DNA of 64,000 nucleotides from JALSRD01 sp964476595 (GTDB taxonomy: Bacteria; Desulfobacterota; Desulfobacteria; Desulfobacterales; JALSRD01): NCBI GenBank assembly GCA_964476595.1, contig CAYZCL010000041.1, positions 1-64,000 on the forward strand, read 5' to 3'. The notes below the pieces were generated by a model. That model saw only the letters and a program-made list of their open reading frames with translations. It was not told where the DNA came from and made no database searches. The translations under genes and the position numbers were made by a program. Shown here piece after piece: positions 54,707-63,308 of this stretch. Numbering within the stretch: the stretch's first letter is position 1; each line of letters begins with the position of its first letter.

Positions 54707-54733
54707 TAAAGTTTGGCGCCAAAATGCGGATAA
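54707..54733 (+). promoter_or_regulatory. Sigma-28 promoter of the 89-residue protein
   Basis: TAAAGTTT, 11 bases, then GCGGATAA: the full eight-base -35 is perfect, spacing exact, one mismatch in the -10. A start near 54740 leaves a 50-base leader. Confidence 0.72.
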
Positions 54734-54791
54734 TTCATCCAGGCCGGAACCCGCGCCCTGACGGCAACGGTCCCCGGCCGGAAAGGCAATT

Positions 54792-55061
54792 ATGAAGACG
54801 GCACCCGCAAACCGCAGGAAACGGTCGAACCGGCGATCGGGTTTCGATCGGCGCTGGATCACCTCCTCTTACAACGGACCGGAACGGCGCAAAGGCACCG
54901 ACCGGCGCAAGGGGGTCGACCGGCGGCGTACCCGCTCGCGCCTCGTCCCGCTGGACAAGTCTCCAGCCGGCGGGCAGGCGCTCCCCGCCCTGCCGGCACC
55001 GGAGGAGACCTCCGGTGAAGCCGGGGGCGAGCCGGCCGGAAACCGCGCCGAACGCAGCTGA
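54792..55061 (+). CDS. Small basic protein with DRRK repeats (2)
   Basis: 89 residues, strongly basic in the first 55 residues with NRRKRSNRRSGFDRRW, then the PERRKGTDRRKGVDRRR repeat; the C-terminal third is Ala/Gly/Glu-rich. GGAAAGG precedes the ATG. The ERR.G.DRR motif is common at the start of GGDEF and PilZ proteins in these bacteria, here as a stand-alone protein. Related to the product of 47493-47717. Confidence 0.68.
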   Translation: MKTAPANRRKRSNRRSGFDRRWITSSYNGPERRKGTDRRKGVDRRRTRSRLVPLDKSPAGGQALPALPAPEETSGEAGGEPAGNRAERS

Positions 55062-55138
55062 AGCCTGCCGGCCCACCCCCGACGGGTGTTCCCGAGAAAG
55101 CCGGTGTCCATTGAAGCGGCACCGGCGGGACAGCGGAC

Positions 55139-55861
55139 ATGACGGACCTCGAAAACGGGTTGATCTTTTCTCCTGAGTTGCAGATGCTCCTGTCCCGGCT
55201 GTCAAGCCCGGTGGTGGTGGTAAAGGACGACCGAAGCGTCCTGTGGCGGAACGGGGCCATGGCCCGTTACCGTCGCGGCACCCCTCCGGCGGGACGCAGC
55301 GACTCGCTCTGCCGGGTGCTGGGCTGCAGCTGCGTCCGGGATGCCATCTGCTCCGAGGGCGGCGAGGACCAACACTGCCGCCGGTGTGCCCTCCGCATCC
55401 TGATCGCCAATACTCTGCGCCTCCAGCAGCGCTGCGCCGACGCCCGTTTCCACCTTCCGCTGGCGAAAAAACGTTCCCGTCGGCTGGATCTCTCCGCCGT
55501 TTGCGTCGTCCACAACGGGCTGCCGGCCGTGCTGTTGACCTTCCGCGACGAAAGCGAAGAGCAGTCCCGCAGACACCTCCTGGCGGAAATCAAGCGGCTG
55601 ACCGACGCGCTGCACTCAGCGGGATCGGTCTGCCACGAACTGGCCCAGCCGCTGATGACCATTTCAGGATACGTCCAACTACTGTTGATGGACACCGAGG
55701 AAGGTTCCACCCGCCATACCCGACTGGAAAAGATCAACGACGAGGCCCTGCGGATCTCGGCCATCGCGCGTCAGATCATGAACATCCGGCAGCGCCATCT
55801 GTCGTCCACCGAACCGGGCTCCTCTTCACCGAACGGGCATCGCCATCTGACGCTGCTCTGA
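55139..55861 (+). CDS. Cys-rich PAS protein with HisKA but no ATPase domain
   Basis: 240 residues. A PAS-like domain (about 15-140) has six clustered cysteines: C58, C63, C65, C71, C80, C83, spaced C-x4-C-x-C-x5-C-x8-C-x2-C, which could hold a metal or an iron-sulfur cluster. A HisKA helix pair follows with H166 in CHELAQPLM. The protein ends at about the point where an HATPase domain would begin. It may be a histidine phosphotransfer or dimer partner for another kinase. Confidence 0.72.
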   Translation: MTDLENGLIFSPELQMLLSRLSSPVVVVKDDRSVLWRNGAMARYRRGTPPAGRSDSLCRVLGCSCVRDAICSEGGEDQHCRRCALRILIANTLRLQQRCADARFHLPLAKKRSRRLDLSAVCVVHNGLPAVLLTFRDESEEQSRRHLLAEIKRLTDALHSAGSVCHELAQPLMTISGYVQLLLMDTEEGSTRHTRLEKINDEALRISAIARQIMNIRQRHLSSTEPGSSSPNGHRHLTLL

Positions 55862-55969
55862 ATAGCCGCATCCGTGGTGCATTCGGATACCGGTCCGGCG
55901 CCGCCGGGCACCCGGATCTGAAATTACTTGTGATTTTCTTCAGTATTTTTTGCTTCGGCAGGCCGTCTC

Positions 55970-56773
55970 TCAGGGTTTCGCACGATGGCTGTCCGCCGCC
56001 ACGGATCTTTTCGACACCGCCGTGTCCGGAGATTTGTCCGTCTCCATCAGCGGGCGGTCGCTGAGGATGATTTCCACGCGGCGGTTGGACTGGCGTCCCT
56101 GCCAGGTGGCGTTGGATTTGACCGGCCGGTATTCACCGAATCCCATGGTGGCGATGCGCCGGGGATCGAAGCCGGCGTCTTTGATGAACAGTTCGGCCAC
56201 GGATGCCGCGCGTGCGATGGAGAGGTAGAGGTTGGAATGGAAGGGCCCTCCGACGATGGGCACGTTGTCGGTGTGCCCGGCGATGATGATTTCGCCTTTG
56301 GCTTTTTTCAGAACCCTTGCAATCTTGATGAGCAGCGGCCGGGTAGATGGTCGGATCTCGGCCTTGCCGGAGTCGAACGTCGTCTCGCCCATCAGGCGGA
56401 TGATGATCTCACCGTTTTCGTCGGTCACACTGATGAGTCCCTTGATGTCCTCGGGGAAGAGGGACTCGATTTCCTCGATCAGCTTTTTCTTGGCCGCCTC
56501 GGCCTCGATGTCCTTGGTCAGGTTCAGCTGCCGGTCGAAATCGCGCGCGATGATGCGTTCCCCCCGGGGCGAATCCCAGGCCTGGGTCTTGCGCTGGATC
56601 CCGAAAGCCTCCTTGAGGGAACCGGCGACTTCCTTGTACTTCTGGCGATCCATCTCTGAAAAGGACAGCAACAGCACGAAGAAGCACAGCAGCAGGCTCA
56701 TCAGGTCGCCGAATGTGACGACCCAGGCCGGTGCACCCGCCTCCTCCTGTTTGATGGCTTGAGGTTCACCCAT
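55970..56773 (-). CDS. motB: Flagellar stator protein MotB (set 3)
   Basis: 267 residues. The membrane helix WVVTFGDLMSLLLCFFVLLL has the ion-carrying aspartate at D23. The OmpA-like domain (about 130-245) has IIAGHTDNVPI and SNRRVEIIL. It follows motA by six bases. Together they look like the most standard stator of the three sets. Confidence 0.93.
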   Translation of the reverse strand: MGEPQAIKQEEAGAPAWVVTFGDLMSLLLCFFVLLLSFSEMDRQKYKEVAGSLKEAFGIQRKTQAWDSPRGERIIARDFDRQLNLTKDIEAEAAKKKLIEEIESLFPEDIKGLISVTDENGEIIIRLMGETTFDSGKAEIRPSTRPLLIKIARVLKKAKGEIIIAGHTDNVPIVGGPFHSNLYLSIARAASVAELFIKDAGFDPRRIATMGFGEYRPVKSNATWQGRQSNRRVEIILSDRPLMETDKSPDTAVSKRSVAADSHRAKP

Positions 56774-56779
56774 TTTACT

Positions 56780-57559
56780 TTACTTCTTCTTTGCGCCCTT
56801 TTCCGCGTTCTTGCCGTTGCGGCTCTTGGGGGACAGATAGATCTTGAGAGATTCTTCCAGCACCATGGCCGAGACTCCTTTGGCGATCCCCACGGCGGCC
56901 TCGCGAATGATGCGCTTGTTGACCAATTCCTCCTGGCTGCGCAGCGCCAGCTTGTCGGCCAGCGGCATGCAGATAAAGTTGGCCGCCAGCGCACCGTAAA
57001 GCGTGGTCAGCAAGGCCACCGCCATGGCCGGACCGATGCTGCTGGGGTTATCCATGCTCGCCAGCATCTGCACCAGACCGATGAGCGTGCCGATCATGCC
57101 GAAGGCCGGCGCGGAGTCGCCCATGCCCTTGAAGACGCCCTGTCCGGTGGCGTGACGCTGGAGCATGATTTCGATGTCCTTGTTGAGCATGTCCTCGATG
57201 AGCCCCTGGTCGAGCCCGTCGGAGAGATAGCGCAGGGCCTTGGCTGCGAAGGCATCCTTGGGTTTCTTGCTCTCCAGCGCGATGAGCCCCTCGTTTTTGG
57301 CGATCTTGGCATAGGAGATCATCTCATCGATGACTTTTTCGGGCGGGTCCAGCTTGGCCATGAAGGCCTTCATGGCGACCTTGATGGAATTGATCACGTC
57401 CCCCATGGAAAACTTGATGAAGGATACGGCCAGCGTGCCGCCAAACACGATCAGCATCCCGGGAATATTCAGAAAAATCTTGGCACTGCCGCCCATGATA
57501 ATGGCCGACAGGACCAATCCAGATCCTCCTACCAGCCCGATGATTGTCGCCAGATCCAT
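56780..57559 (-). CDS. motA: Flagellar stator protein MotA (set 3)
   Basis: 259 residues starting MDLATIIGLVGGSGLV, four membrane helices, with SAPAFGMIGTLIGLVQMLASM and a strongly basic C-terminus (NGKNAEKGAKKK). AAGAGG precedes the ATG. It is very similar in plan to MotA set 1, but is driven by a perfect sigma-28 promoter instead of sigma-54. Confidence 0.94.
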   Translation of the reverse strand: MDLATIIGLVGGSGLVLSAIIMGGSAKIFLNIPGMLIVFGGTLAVSFIKFSMGDVINSIKVAMKAFMAKLDPPEKVIDEMISYAKIAKNEGLIALESKKPKDAFAAKALRYLSDGLDQGLIEDMLNKDIEIMLQRHATGQGVFKGMGDSAPAFGMIGTLIGLVQMLASMDNPSSIGPAMAVALLTTLYGALAANFICMPLADKLALRSQEELVNKRIIREAAVGIAKGVSAMVLEESLKIYLSPKSRNGKNAEKGAKKK

Positions 57560-57693
57560 GCTGTCCTCTTCAACATACCGATTTGCTTGGAGCCTTCCGC
57601 CGCCCGTGCCGCCACACGACCTGCGCGGGTCACCCGGCGGGTACCATGGGCATCACGCACCCCACGGCGGAGGTCCAAATTTTTCTATCTGGA

Positions 57694-57720
57694 TTATCGG
57701 CAGAAGGGTGGGAAGCTTTA
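57694..57720 (-). promoter_or_regulatory. Sigma-28 promoter of motA/motB set 3
   Basis: The minus strand reads TAAA-N15-GCCGATAA, a perfect match in both boxes and spacing. A start near 57687 leaves about 128 bases before motA. Bases 57721-57912 hold no gene. Confidence 0.88.
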
Positions 57721-57912
57721 ACCCCCGATGGGAGGCAATCGCCGGAATCTGCAGCCATTGTTCGTCCCGGCGGTCCCGGCTCCGAACACGGCGGGGCCTG
57801 CTGCGGCCGGACGATGGGCAGCGGAGGAAAAAAGGGCGGTGGACACCGTTCAACGGTCGCCGGCCGGGACCGTTTCGGCCGCTCCGGTACCGTAGATCAG
57901 CAGTTGTGGCGT

Positions 57913-58275
57913 TCAGGCGGACAGGTCCAGCGGGACGTAACCGGGAGGTACCTGGCGCAGCAATTTGCCGTGGCGGTCGTAAACCTTGACCGTCAGCTGA
58001 CCGTCTTTAAAATCGAACTTGCGCTCCTCGATTTCCACCTCGGCACCTTCGGCTTCCATGCCGCGGCCGTCGCTCATGCCGTGGCCCTGATCCCGTACCC
58101 GCTCGCTTTCCGGGCTGTGGGACACCCTGGCCGGCGGCGGGGTGATCTGCTGCATGGCCTGGGAGGCGTCCCCGTCGGAGATCACCGCTGGCGGCGTGGA
58201 CAGCTTCTGCCGCTCCGAACCCGTAAAAGCGGGGGCCTCGATTCCCCGGACAATGGATCCGATGAAACTGCTCAT
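57913..58275 (-). CDS. FlaG-like protein
   Basis: 120 residues. The N-terminal 65 residues are Ser/Pro/Gly-rich and disordered; the C-terminal 45 form a small beta unit with LTVKVYDRHGKLLRQVPPGY. The last motif resembles FlaG (V.V.D..T.E..RQIPP). GGAG lies eight bases upstream of the ATG. FlaG limits filament length in some bacteria; the assignment is tentative. Confidence 0.6.
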   Translation of the reverse strand: MSSFIGSIVRGIEAPAFTGSERQKLSTPPAVISDGDASQAMQQITPPPARVSHSPESERVRDQGHGMSDGRGMEAEGAEVEIEERKFDFKDGQLTVKVYDRHGKLLRQVPPGYVPLDLSA

Positions 58276-58341
58276 GGTGTTGTCTCCATAGGTCTTTCAG
58301 AAACAGGTTGTGTCTTTCGGCGTCCTACCCCTTTCACGGTA

Positions 58342-58357
58342 TGCAAGAATCGTGCAT
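58342..58357 (-). promoter_or_regulatory. Weak sigma-54 promoter candidate of the FlaG-like gene
   Basis: The minus strand reads ATGCACGATTCTTGCA: CACG and TTGCA are perfect and spaced correctly, but the -24 GG is TG. Confidence 0.3.
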
Positions 58358-58558
58358 TTACCAACCCTCCCCCCTGCCCGCGCCGTATTGCCCGCCGGAA
58401 GCGGTCCGGTAGCCTTTCCCGGGGAAAGCGCTTTGCGGCCATTACGCTGCAGAGTCGCAAATATTGTAATACGAACGACAAAAATCGCCGTCGAAGGGCT
58501 TTACCTCCGGGCGGCGGTGGGCTATAGTGTATCCTGAATCGACTTCCGGGGGATCCAG

Positions 58559-58798
58559 GTGAAAATCGACACCCGCTACCCACTCATTGCCCGAGACAGC
58601 GCCCGGCAAAAGTCGGCATCCGTTCCGACGGGACGGTTGCTCACGTCCGCCGGCCCGGCGGCAGCGGCCGGTCGGCCCGCAGCGCCCCCCTGCGGCCGAT
58701 GGCGCCCAACCGCTGGAAAGTCTTACGGTCCAGGGGGCCACGCGGCGGGCGCGGCCGACGTTCCCTTCAAGGGGCGACGGGTGGACGTGTACGCCTGA
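58559..58798 (+). CDS. Small unknown protein
   Basis: 79 residues from a GTG start with GGGGGA upstream; a TATAGT box lies about 45 bases before it. It begins VKIDTRYPLIARDSARQ, has an Ala/Pro/Gly-rich middle and ends FKGRRVDVYA. The defined ends around a disordered middle suggest a real protein, but no family was recognised. Confidence 0.4.
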   Translation: MKIDTRYPLIARDSARQKSASVPTGRLLTSAGPAAAAGRPAAPPCGRWRPTAGKSYGPGGHAAGAADVPFKGRRVDVYA

Positions 58799-58822
58799 TT
58801 CCAGCCCCCCTTGCCCGCCCTC

Positions 58823-59589
58823 CTAAAAGTCCCTGAAGTCGTCTTCCGTCGGCGGAATCGCCTGTTCGGGCGAGAGACGTTCATCGGCGCCAGCGGCACC
58901 CGGAGGGACTACCGGCGCCTGCACCGCAGTCCCTTCCGCGGAAGCGTTCCGCGGGTTCTGGCGCCGCCCGGCCCCTTGGCCCACCAGGAGCTGGAGTTCG
59001 TTCACGAACAAACGCATCTGCTCGGTCTGGTCGTCGAGCTGCTCGGAGGCCGAGGCGAACGCTTCCGCCGGAGCCGCGTTCTGCGGGATGGCTTGATCCA
59101 TTTCCGCCGCCGCAGACGATATCTGCTCGGTCCCTTGGGCCTGTCTCCCGGAGGCTGCCGCGATTTCGCCTACCAGCTTTGCCCACCTTGTGGGCACTCT
59201 TGGTGACCCAGGCAAAAACCTGGTTGGTCGCGGCCGCAAGATCGGCTCCTTGGCGGATCTTGCCGGTGGCGACTTCGATCAGGGCGGTGGTCCTACGCTG
59301 TGCGCCGGGGTCAGGCCCTTTTAAGAACGCTCACAGCGGTCTGGACCTGACTGCGGATAAAATCCCTTTTTTCGGACCAGCGGTTCAAGGCGAAAGGATT
59401 TCTGCCCTCGACGGCCGTCCTCTCGTAGCCGTGCAACGGTACCGTCGCCAGCTTCTCGATGCGGGATACGACCATTTTGCCCGTCTGGCGGATCTGCCAC
59501 ACGGCCACCGCTCCCATGGCGACGGCCCTCACCACCACCAGCAACAGGCCCACTATCAGGGTGATTCTGACATTCAGTTTCATCCCCAC
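58823..59589 (-). pseudogene. Decayed methyl-accepting chemotaxis protein
   Basis: Two remnants lie in receptor order. 59311-59583 encodes an N-terminus with a membrane helix (KLNVRITLIVGLLLVVV) and the start of a sensor domain, ending at a stop. Then 59186-59300 reads TTALIEVATGKIRQGADL and TKSAHKVGK, typical of the receptor signalling domain; after a one-base frameshift near 59185, it continues LVGEIAAASGRQAQGTEQI to a C-terminal tail at 58823. Most of the sensor, HAMP and the signalling tip are gone. The frameshift and internal deletion are seen directly. Confidence 0.82.
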
Positions 59590-59626
59590 ACCCTCTCGGG
59601 GTGTGAATGAAGACCTCCTGATTCAG

Positions 59627-59653
59627 ATATCGGCAACCGCGTTGAAATCTTGA
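59627..59653 (-). promoter_or_regulatory. Sigma-28 promoter of the decayed receptor
   Basis: The minus strand reads TCAA-N15-GCCGATAT: one mismatch in each box, exact spacing. It shows that the receptor was once a FliA target. Confidence 0.55.
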
Positions 59654-59657
59654 AAAG

Positions 59658-59696
59658 AAAAAAGCCCGCACACCGGGGGCGTGAAGGGTTGCGGGC
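59658..59696 (-). terminator. Intrinsic terminator of the zinc-ribbon gene
   Basis: The minus strand has GCCCGCA, 19 bases, TGCGGGC, then TTTTTT. It lies 37 bases past the stop and directly upstream of the receptor promoter. Confidence 0.8.
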
Positions 59697-59733
59697 GCCG
59701 ACGGCCGGGCGGGGCTTTATCCGGAAGGAGACG

Positions 59734-60096
59734 TCACCACAGACGGATCAGGCGCACGCCGTCGACCAGTGCGCCGCGCACCTTTTCCATGTGGCGCAGG
59801 GCGGCGATCTGCCGCTCCACATCGGCCGGTTTCATCTCCAGGCGCCGACAGAGTTCATCCAGAGGCAGGCCGCCGGACTCGGCCAGCAGGCGAAGGATCC
59901 GCCGCTGGATCTCGGTCAGTTCGGACGCACCGGCCCCGCTTCCCGCCATGGTCTTGGCGCTGTGCACCGCCCACGGGTCGCAGGTTCTGGCCGGCGAGAG
60001 GGTGTCCATGTAACAGTCCTCGCACAGGGTCTGGCCCAAGTGGACATGTGACTCGGCCTCGGGGATCTCGGCCTGGCATCGATCGCAATGCAGCAT
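59734..60096 (-). CDS. Zinc-ribbon winged-helix protein
   Basis: 120 residues. The N-terminal ribbon has C4-x2-C7 and C25-x2-C28. A C-terminal winged-helix-like domain (about 55-120) includes TEIQRRILRLLAESGGLPLDELCRRLE. It is probably a small transcription factor or adaptor. ATG 60096 is used with AGGAGG ten bases upstream. Not evidently linked to flagella. Confidence 0.72.
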   Translation of the reverse strand: MLHCDRCQAEIPEAESHVHLGQTLCEDCYMDTLSPARTCDPWAVHSAKTMAGSGAGASELTEIQRRILRLLAESGGLPLDELCRRLEMKPADVERQIAALRHMEKVRGALVDGVRLIRLW

Positions 60097-60139
60097 GGCA
60101 ACAGCACCTCCTTTCATGGACAACCTGCTTTTTTATTTT

Positions 60140-60168
60140 GAAATAATCAGCTGCGGGCCGCCTGTCAA
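60140..60168 (-). promoter_or_regulatory. Sigma-70 promoter of the zinc-ribbon gene
   Basis: The minus strand has TTGACA, 17 bases, TATTTC. A start near 60133 gives a leader of about 37 bases. Confidence 0.6.
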
Positions 60169-60378
60169 CTCGACCTTGCAGCGGGGCCGCCCATCTGTTA
60201 GTTTGCGGCAAACATACGGTGGCCCCGGCTCATCCGGACGACGGCCATCATCCACCGACGCCCCCGTCCGCGTGCGCCGCCGAAACCGTGACCTGCCCCG
60301 ACGTGCCGAAGTTTCCGCGCCTCGACGGTTTCGAGGCGTCACCGTATCTGCGAAGCGGGACACTCAGGAGGGAAACCG

Positions 60379-61584
60379 ATGCCGTACAACCTGGACATTG
60401 CCACGCCACGCAGTGAGCTTGCGGCACGCATCCGCCGTTTTCAGGCACGCCTGCAGCGTCTCGGGATGGACGGCGCCCTGATGCTACAGAACAGCGACCT
60501 GTTCTATTTCGCCGACACCGTTCAGCAGTGCCATCTCTACATACCGGCCGAGGGGGAAGCGTTTCTCATGGCCCACCGTCATGCGCAACGCGCCCGGCAC
60601 GAAAGCGGTCTCGAACAGGTGGCGGTCATCGCGTCGTCACGGGAGGTGCCGAAGCGGCTCCGGGAGCGGGGCTGCTTCCCGCACGCCCGCCTGGGCCTGG
60701 AGCTGGACGTGCTGCCGGCCGCCCGTTACCTGGCGTTGCGCCGCCTCTTCGAGGGGGTCGAGATCGTCGACGTCTCCCACGCCATCCGGCTGACACGCAT
60801 GGTGAAATCGGCCTTCGAACTGGAACGCATCGGACACGCGGCCCGCCTGGCCGACAAGCTGGCGGCGCAGGTCCCCGGCCTGCTGCGCCCGGGCATGACC
60901 GAGATCGAACTGGCTGGCCGCCTGGAAGCCGAGGCCCGCCGCTTGGGTCACCAAGGCATCGTGCGCATGCGGCTCTGGGGGGCGGAAATCTTCTACGGGC
61001 ACCTGATGGCCGGCCCCGCCGCGGCCGTACCCAGCTACCTGTCCTCACCCACCGGCGGCATGGGCCCCGGGCGGGCCGTGGCCCAGGGAGCCGGTTTCCG
61101 GCCCATCGGCCGCCACGAGCCCATCCTGGTGGACTACGCCTTCGGCTACCAGGGTTACCTGGCGGATCACACCCGCATCTACTGCCTGGGCGAACCGGCC
61201 GAAGACCTGCTGCGGGCCCACGCGGCCATGCTCGGCCTCCAGGAATCCCTGAAAGAGGAAGTCAGGCCCGGCCGGACCGCCGGACAGGTCTACGAACAGG
61301 CCTGCGCGCTGGCGGCCGAAGCCGGCTACGACGAGTATTTCATGGGTGTGGACGGGGCGCGCGTGCCCTTCGTGGGCCACGGCGTGGGGATCGAACTCGA
61401 CGAGTACCCGTTCCTGGCCCGGGGCCGGGACACGCTGCTCGAAGAAAACATGGTGGTCGCCCTGGAACCCAAACTGGTGTTTCCGGGAAGGGGGGTGGTG
61501 GGAATCGAGAACACCCACGTGGTCACGGCCGCGGGTCTCAGGCAGCTCACGTGCGCCGCGCAGGACGTGGTCGTGGTGGAATAA
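60379..61584 (+). CDS. M24 family metallopeptidase (Xaa-Pro aminopeptidase type)
   Basis: 401 residues. An N-terminal creatinase-like domain (20-150) is followed by the pita-bread domain. Metal ligands read in order: Asp near 251 (VDYAFGYQ), Asp near 262 (ADHTRIY), His near 334 (GHGVGIELDE), Glu near 362 (ALEPKL), Glu near 376 (GIENTHV). All five are present, so it should be active, cleaving an N-terminal residue before proline or acting on dipeptides. AGGAGG precedes the ATG. Confidence 0.92.
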   Translation: MPYNLDIATPRSELAARIRRFQARLQRLGMDGALMLQNSDLFYFADTVQQCHLYIPAEGEAFLMAHRHAQRARHESGLEQVAVIASSREVPKRLRERGCFPHARLGLELDVLPAARYLALRRLFEGVEIVDVSHAIRLTRMVKSAFELERIGHAARLADKLAAQVPGLLRPGMTEIELAGRLEAEARRLGHQGIVRMRLWGAEIFYGHLMAGPAAAVPSYLSSPTGGMGPGRAVAQGAGFRPIGRHEPILVDYAFGYQGYLADHTRIYCLGEPAEDLLRAHAAMLGLQESLKEEVRPGRTAGQVYEQACALAAEAGYDEYFMGVDGARVPFVGHGVGIELDEYPFLARGRDTLLEENMVVALEPKLVFPGRGVVGIENTHVVTAAGLRQLTCAAQDVVVVE

Positions 61585-61615
61585 AAAAGGGGAAACCGGC
61601 ACCCGGCTTCCCCCC
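61583..61615 (-). terminator. Intrinsic terminator of the rpsI operon
   Basis: The minus strand has GGGGAAGCCGG, GTG, CCGGTTTCCCC (one mismatch), then TTTTTTATT. It lies between convergent rpsI and the M24 gene. Confidence 0.82.
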
Positions 61616-61640
61616 AAAAGTCGTGCAATAAAAAAACGGA

Positions 61641-62036
61641 TCAGCGCTTGGAGAACTGGAACCGCGCGCGGGCGCCTTTCTGGCCGTATTTCTTGCGCTC
61701 CTTGACCCGCGGGTCGCGGCGAATGAAGCCCGCCTTCTTCAAGGCGGTGCGCAGATCGGGGTTGGCTTTCACCAGGGCCCGCGAGATGCCGTGCCGAATG
61801 GCCCCGGCCTGGCCGAAATAGCCGCCGCCCTTGACGTAGACGCGCACGTCGAAGCTCTCCAGGGTGTTGGTCAGGGCCAGGGGCTGTTTGAGCAGTTGCT
61901 TGGCGCTCTCGACCTTGAAATAGTCGTCCAGTTCCCGGTCATTGACGGTGATGTTGCCGCTGCCCGGCATCAGCCAGGTGCGGGCCGTCACCGTTTTGCG
62001 TTTTCCTGTGGCGTAAAAGACGTTTTCCTGTTCCAT
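61641..62036 (-). CDS. rpsI: 30S ribosomal protein S9
   Basis: 131 residues, family length. It contains ATGKRKTVTARTWLMPGSG and KGGGYFGQAGAIRHGISRAL, and ends with ARFQFSKR, the tail that reaches the P site. It follows rplM by 38 bases in the universal rplM-rpsI order. Confidence 0.98.
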   Translation of the reverse strand: MEQENVFYATGKRKTVTARTWLMPGSGNITVNDRELDDYFKVESAKQLLKQPLALTNTLESFDVRVYVKGGGYFGQAGAIRHGISRALVKANPDLRTALKKAGFIRRDPRVKERKKYGQKGARARFQFSKR

Positions 62037-62074
62037 TGATCGAATGTTCCCCGCGTGATTTCTGCTTGGCGCGT

Positions 62075-62509
62075 TTACAGCGACAGCACCTCTGGATTCT
62101 GGGCTTCATGGGGATGCTGGTCCCCTGCGTAGACCTTCAGTTTCTTGTAGAGCCTGCGCCCCAGCCGGTTCTTGGGCAGCATGCCCTTGACGGCGAAACG
62201 GATGATGTCCTCGGGCCGTTTTTCACGCAGCTTCTCGGCGCTGATCTCCTTGAGACCGCCGATGTAACCGCTGTGCCGGTAATACGTCTTCTGCTTCCAC
62301 TTGCGGCCCGTGAGTTTGACCTTCTCGGCATTGATGACGATGATGCTGTCACCGGTATCCACATGGGGCGTGAAGAGCGTGCTGTGCTTGCCCCTCAGAC
62401 GGGCGGCGATCTGGCTGGCCAGCCGGCCCAGAACGGCCCCGTCGGCATCCACCAGGTACCATTTGCCCGGATTGTCGGATGCTTTGGCGCTGTATGTATA
62501 TTTTTTCAC
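62075..62509 (-). CDS. rplM: 50S ribosomal protein L13
   Basis: 144 residues, normal length, with WYLVDADGAVLGRLAS, then GDSIIVINAEKVKLTGRKW and RFAVKGMLPKNRLGR. It starts at GTG 62509 with GGGAG seven bases upstream; the frame is open further back, but the added sequence does not match L13. Confidence 0.97.
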   Translation of the reverse strand: MKKYTYSAKASDNPGKWYLVDADGAVLGRLASQIAARLRGKHSTLFTPHVDTGDSIIVINAEKVKLTGRKWKQKTYYRHSGYIGGLKEISAEKLREKRPEDIIRFAVKGMLPKNRLGRRLYKKLKVYAGDQHPHEAQNPEVLSL

Positions 62510-62607
62510 CTGTCGACTCCCGTAACTTTTTGAAATATCGATCTCTGTGTACTGAAAAAAGCGGCCCGCAGGCGTTTCGAAAAACACCCGGCCAAAAGAA
62601 TTTGGCA

Positions 62608-62636
62608 CTATTAAAGGAAATTCGGGCTTGTGTCAA
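62608..62636 (-). promoter_or_regulatory. Sigma-70 promoter of rplM-rpsI
   Basis: The minus strand has a perfect TTGACA, 17 bases, then TAATAG. It gives a leader of about 90 bases. Confidence 0.72.
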
Positions 62637-62702
62637 GAAAAAAATATGTCTATGCTGCCCGGCGGTATTCAACGCAACCGCTGACCTTCCGGCGTCGTCA
62701 TT

Positions 62703-63308
62703 ATGGACCATCTGGAAATCGAAGTCAAATTCTGTGTCGAAAACCCCGACGAGCTGCGCCGCGCCATTGCCGCCCTGGGCTGCCGCAGCCTCGGCCGCGT
62801 TTTCGAGCGCAACCACTGCTACGACGACTCCCGCCGCTCCCTGGAGGCCCGCAAGGCCCTGCTGCGCCTGCGAAAGGACAAGGCCGTGCGGCTGACCTTC
62901 AAGTCCGTGCCCCCCACCGCGGACGCCGATTTCAAGGTGCTGCGCGAGCTGGAAGTAGCCGTCGACGATTTCGACACCATGGCCGGCATCCTGGAAGCCA
63001 TCGGGTTCCGGCGCACGCGGGTGTATGAGAAGTGGCGCGAAACCTTTGCCTGCCAACAGGCCCTGCTGTGCCTGGACGCCCTCCCCATGGGCACTTTCCT
63101 GGAAATCGAGGGCCCCCGGCCGGCCATCGAGGACCTCGCCCGCAGGCTGCATCTGCCGTGGCAAGAGCGCATCCTGGCCAATTACCTGGAAATGTTCGAC
63201 CATCTCAGAGCCAGTCTCGGGCTGTCTTTCGGCGATCTGACCTTCGACAACTTCAGGGGGGTTTTGCTGGATCCGGGCTGGCCCCGCGTTTTCGCGGCGG
63301 GCGCATGA
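62703..63308 (+). CDS. CYTH domain protein (class IV adenylate cyclase/ThTPase type)
   Basis: 201 residues. The signature E-x-E-x-K is at residues 5-9 (EIEVK), and the tunnel residues follow in LRLRKD, RLTFK and FLEIEGPR. CYTH enzymes bind a triphosphate and two metals; the CyaB type makes cAMP from ATP, the ThTPase type splits thiamine triphosphate. The two cannot be told apart here. It overlaps the next gene by four bases (ATGA). Confidence 0.87.
   Translation: MDHLEIEVKFCVENPDELRRAIAALGCRSLGRVFERNHCYDDSRRSLEARKALLRLRKDKAVRLTFKSVPPTADADFKVLRELEVAVDDFDTMAGILEAIGFRRTRVYEKWRETFACQQALLCLDALPMGTFLEIEGPRPAIEDLARRLHLPWQERILANYLEMFDHLRASLGLSFGDLTFDNFRGVLLDPGWPRVFAAGA

Noticed and set aside
58272..58583. 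103-residue minus-strand open frame
   Set aside because: Arg/Pro-rich, no ribosome site, overlaps the promoter region of the FlaG-like gene.
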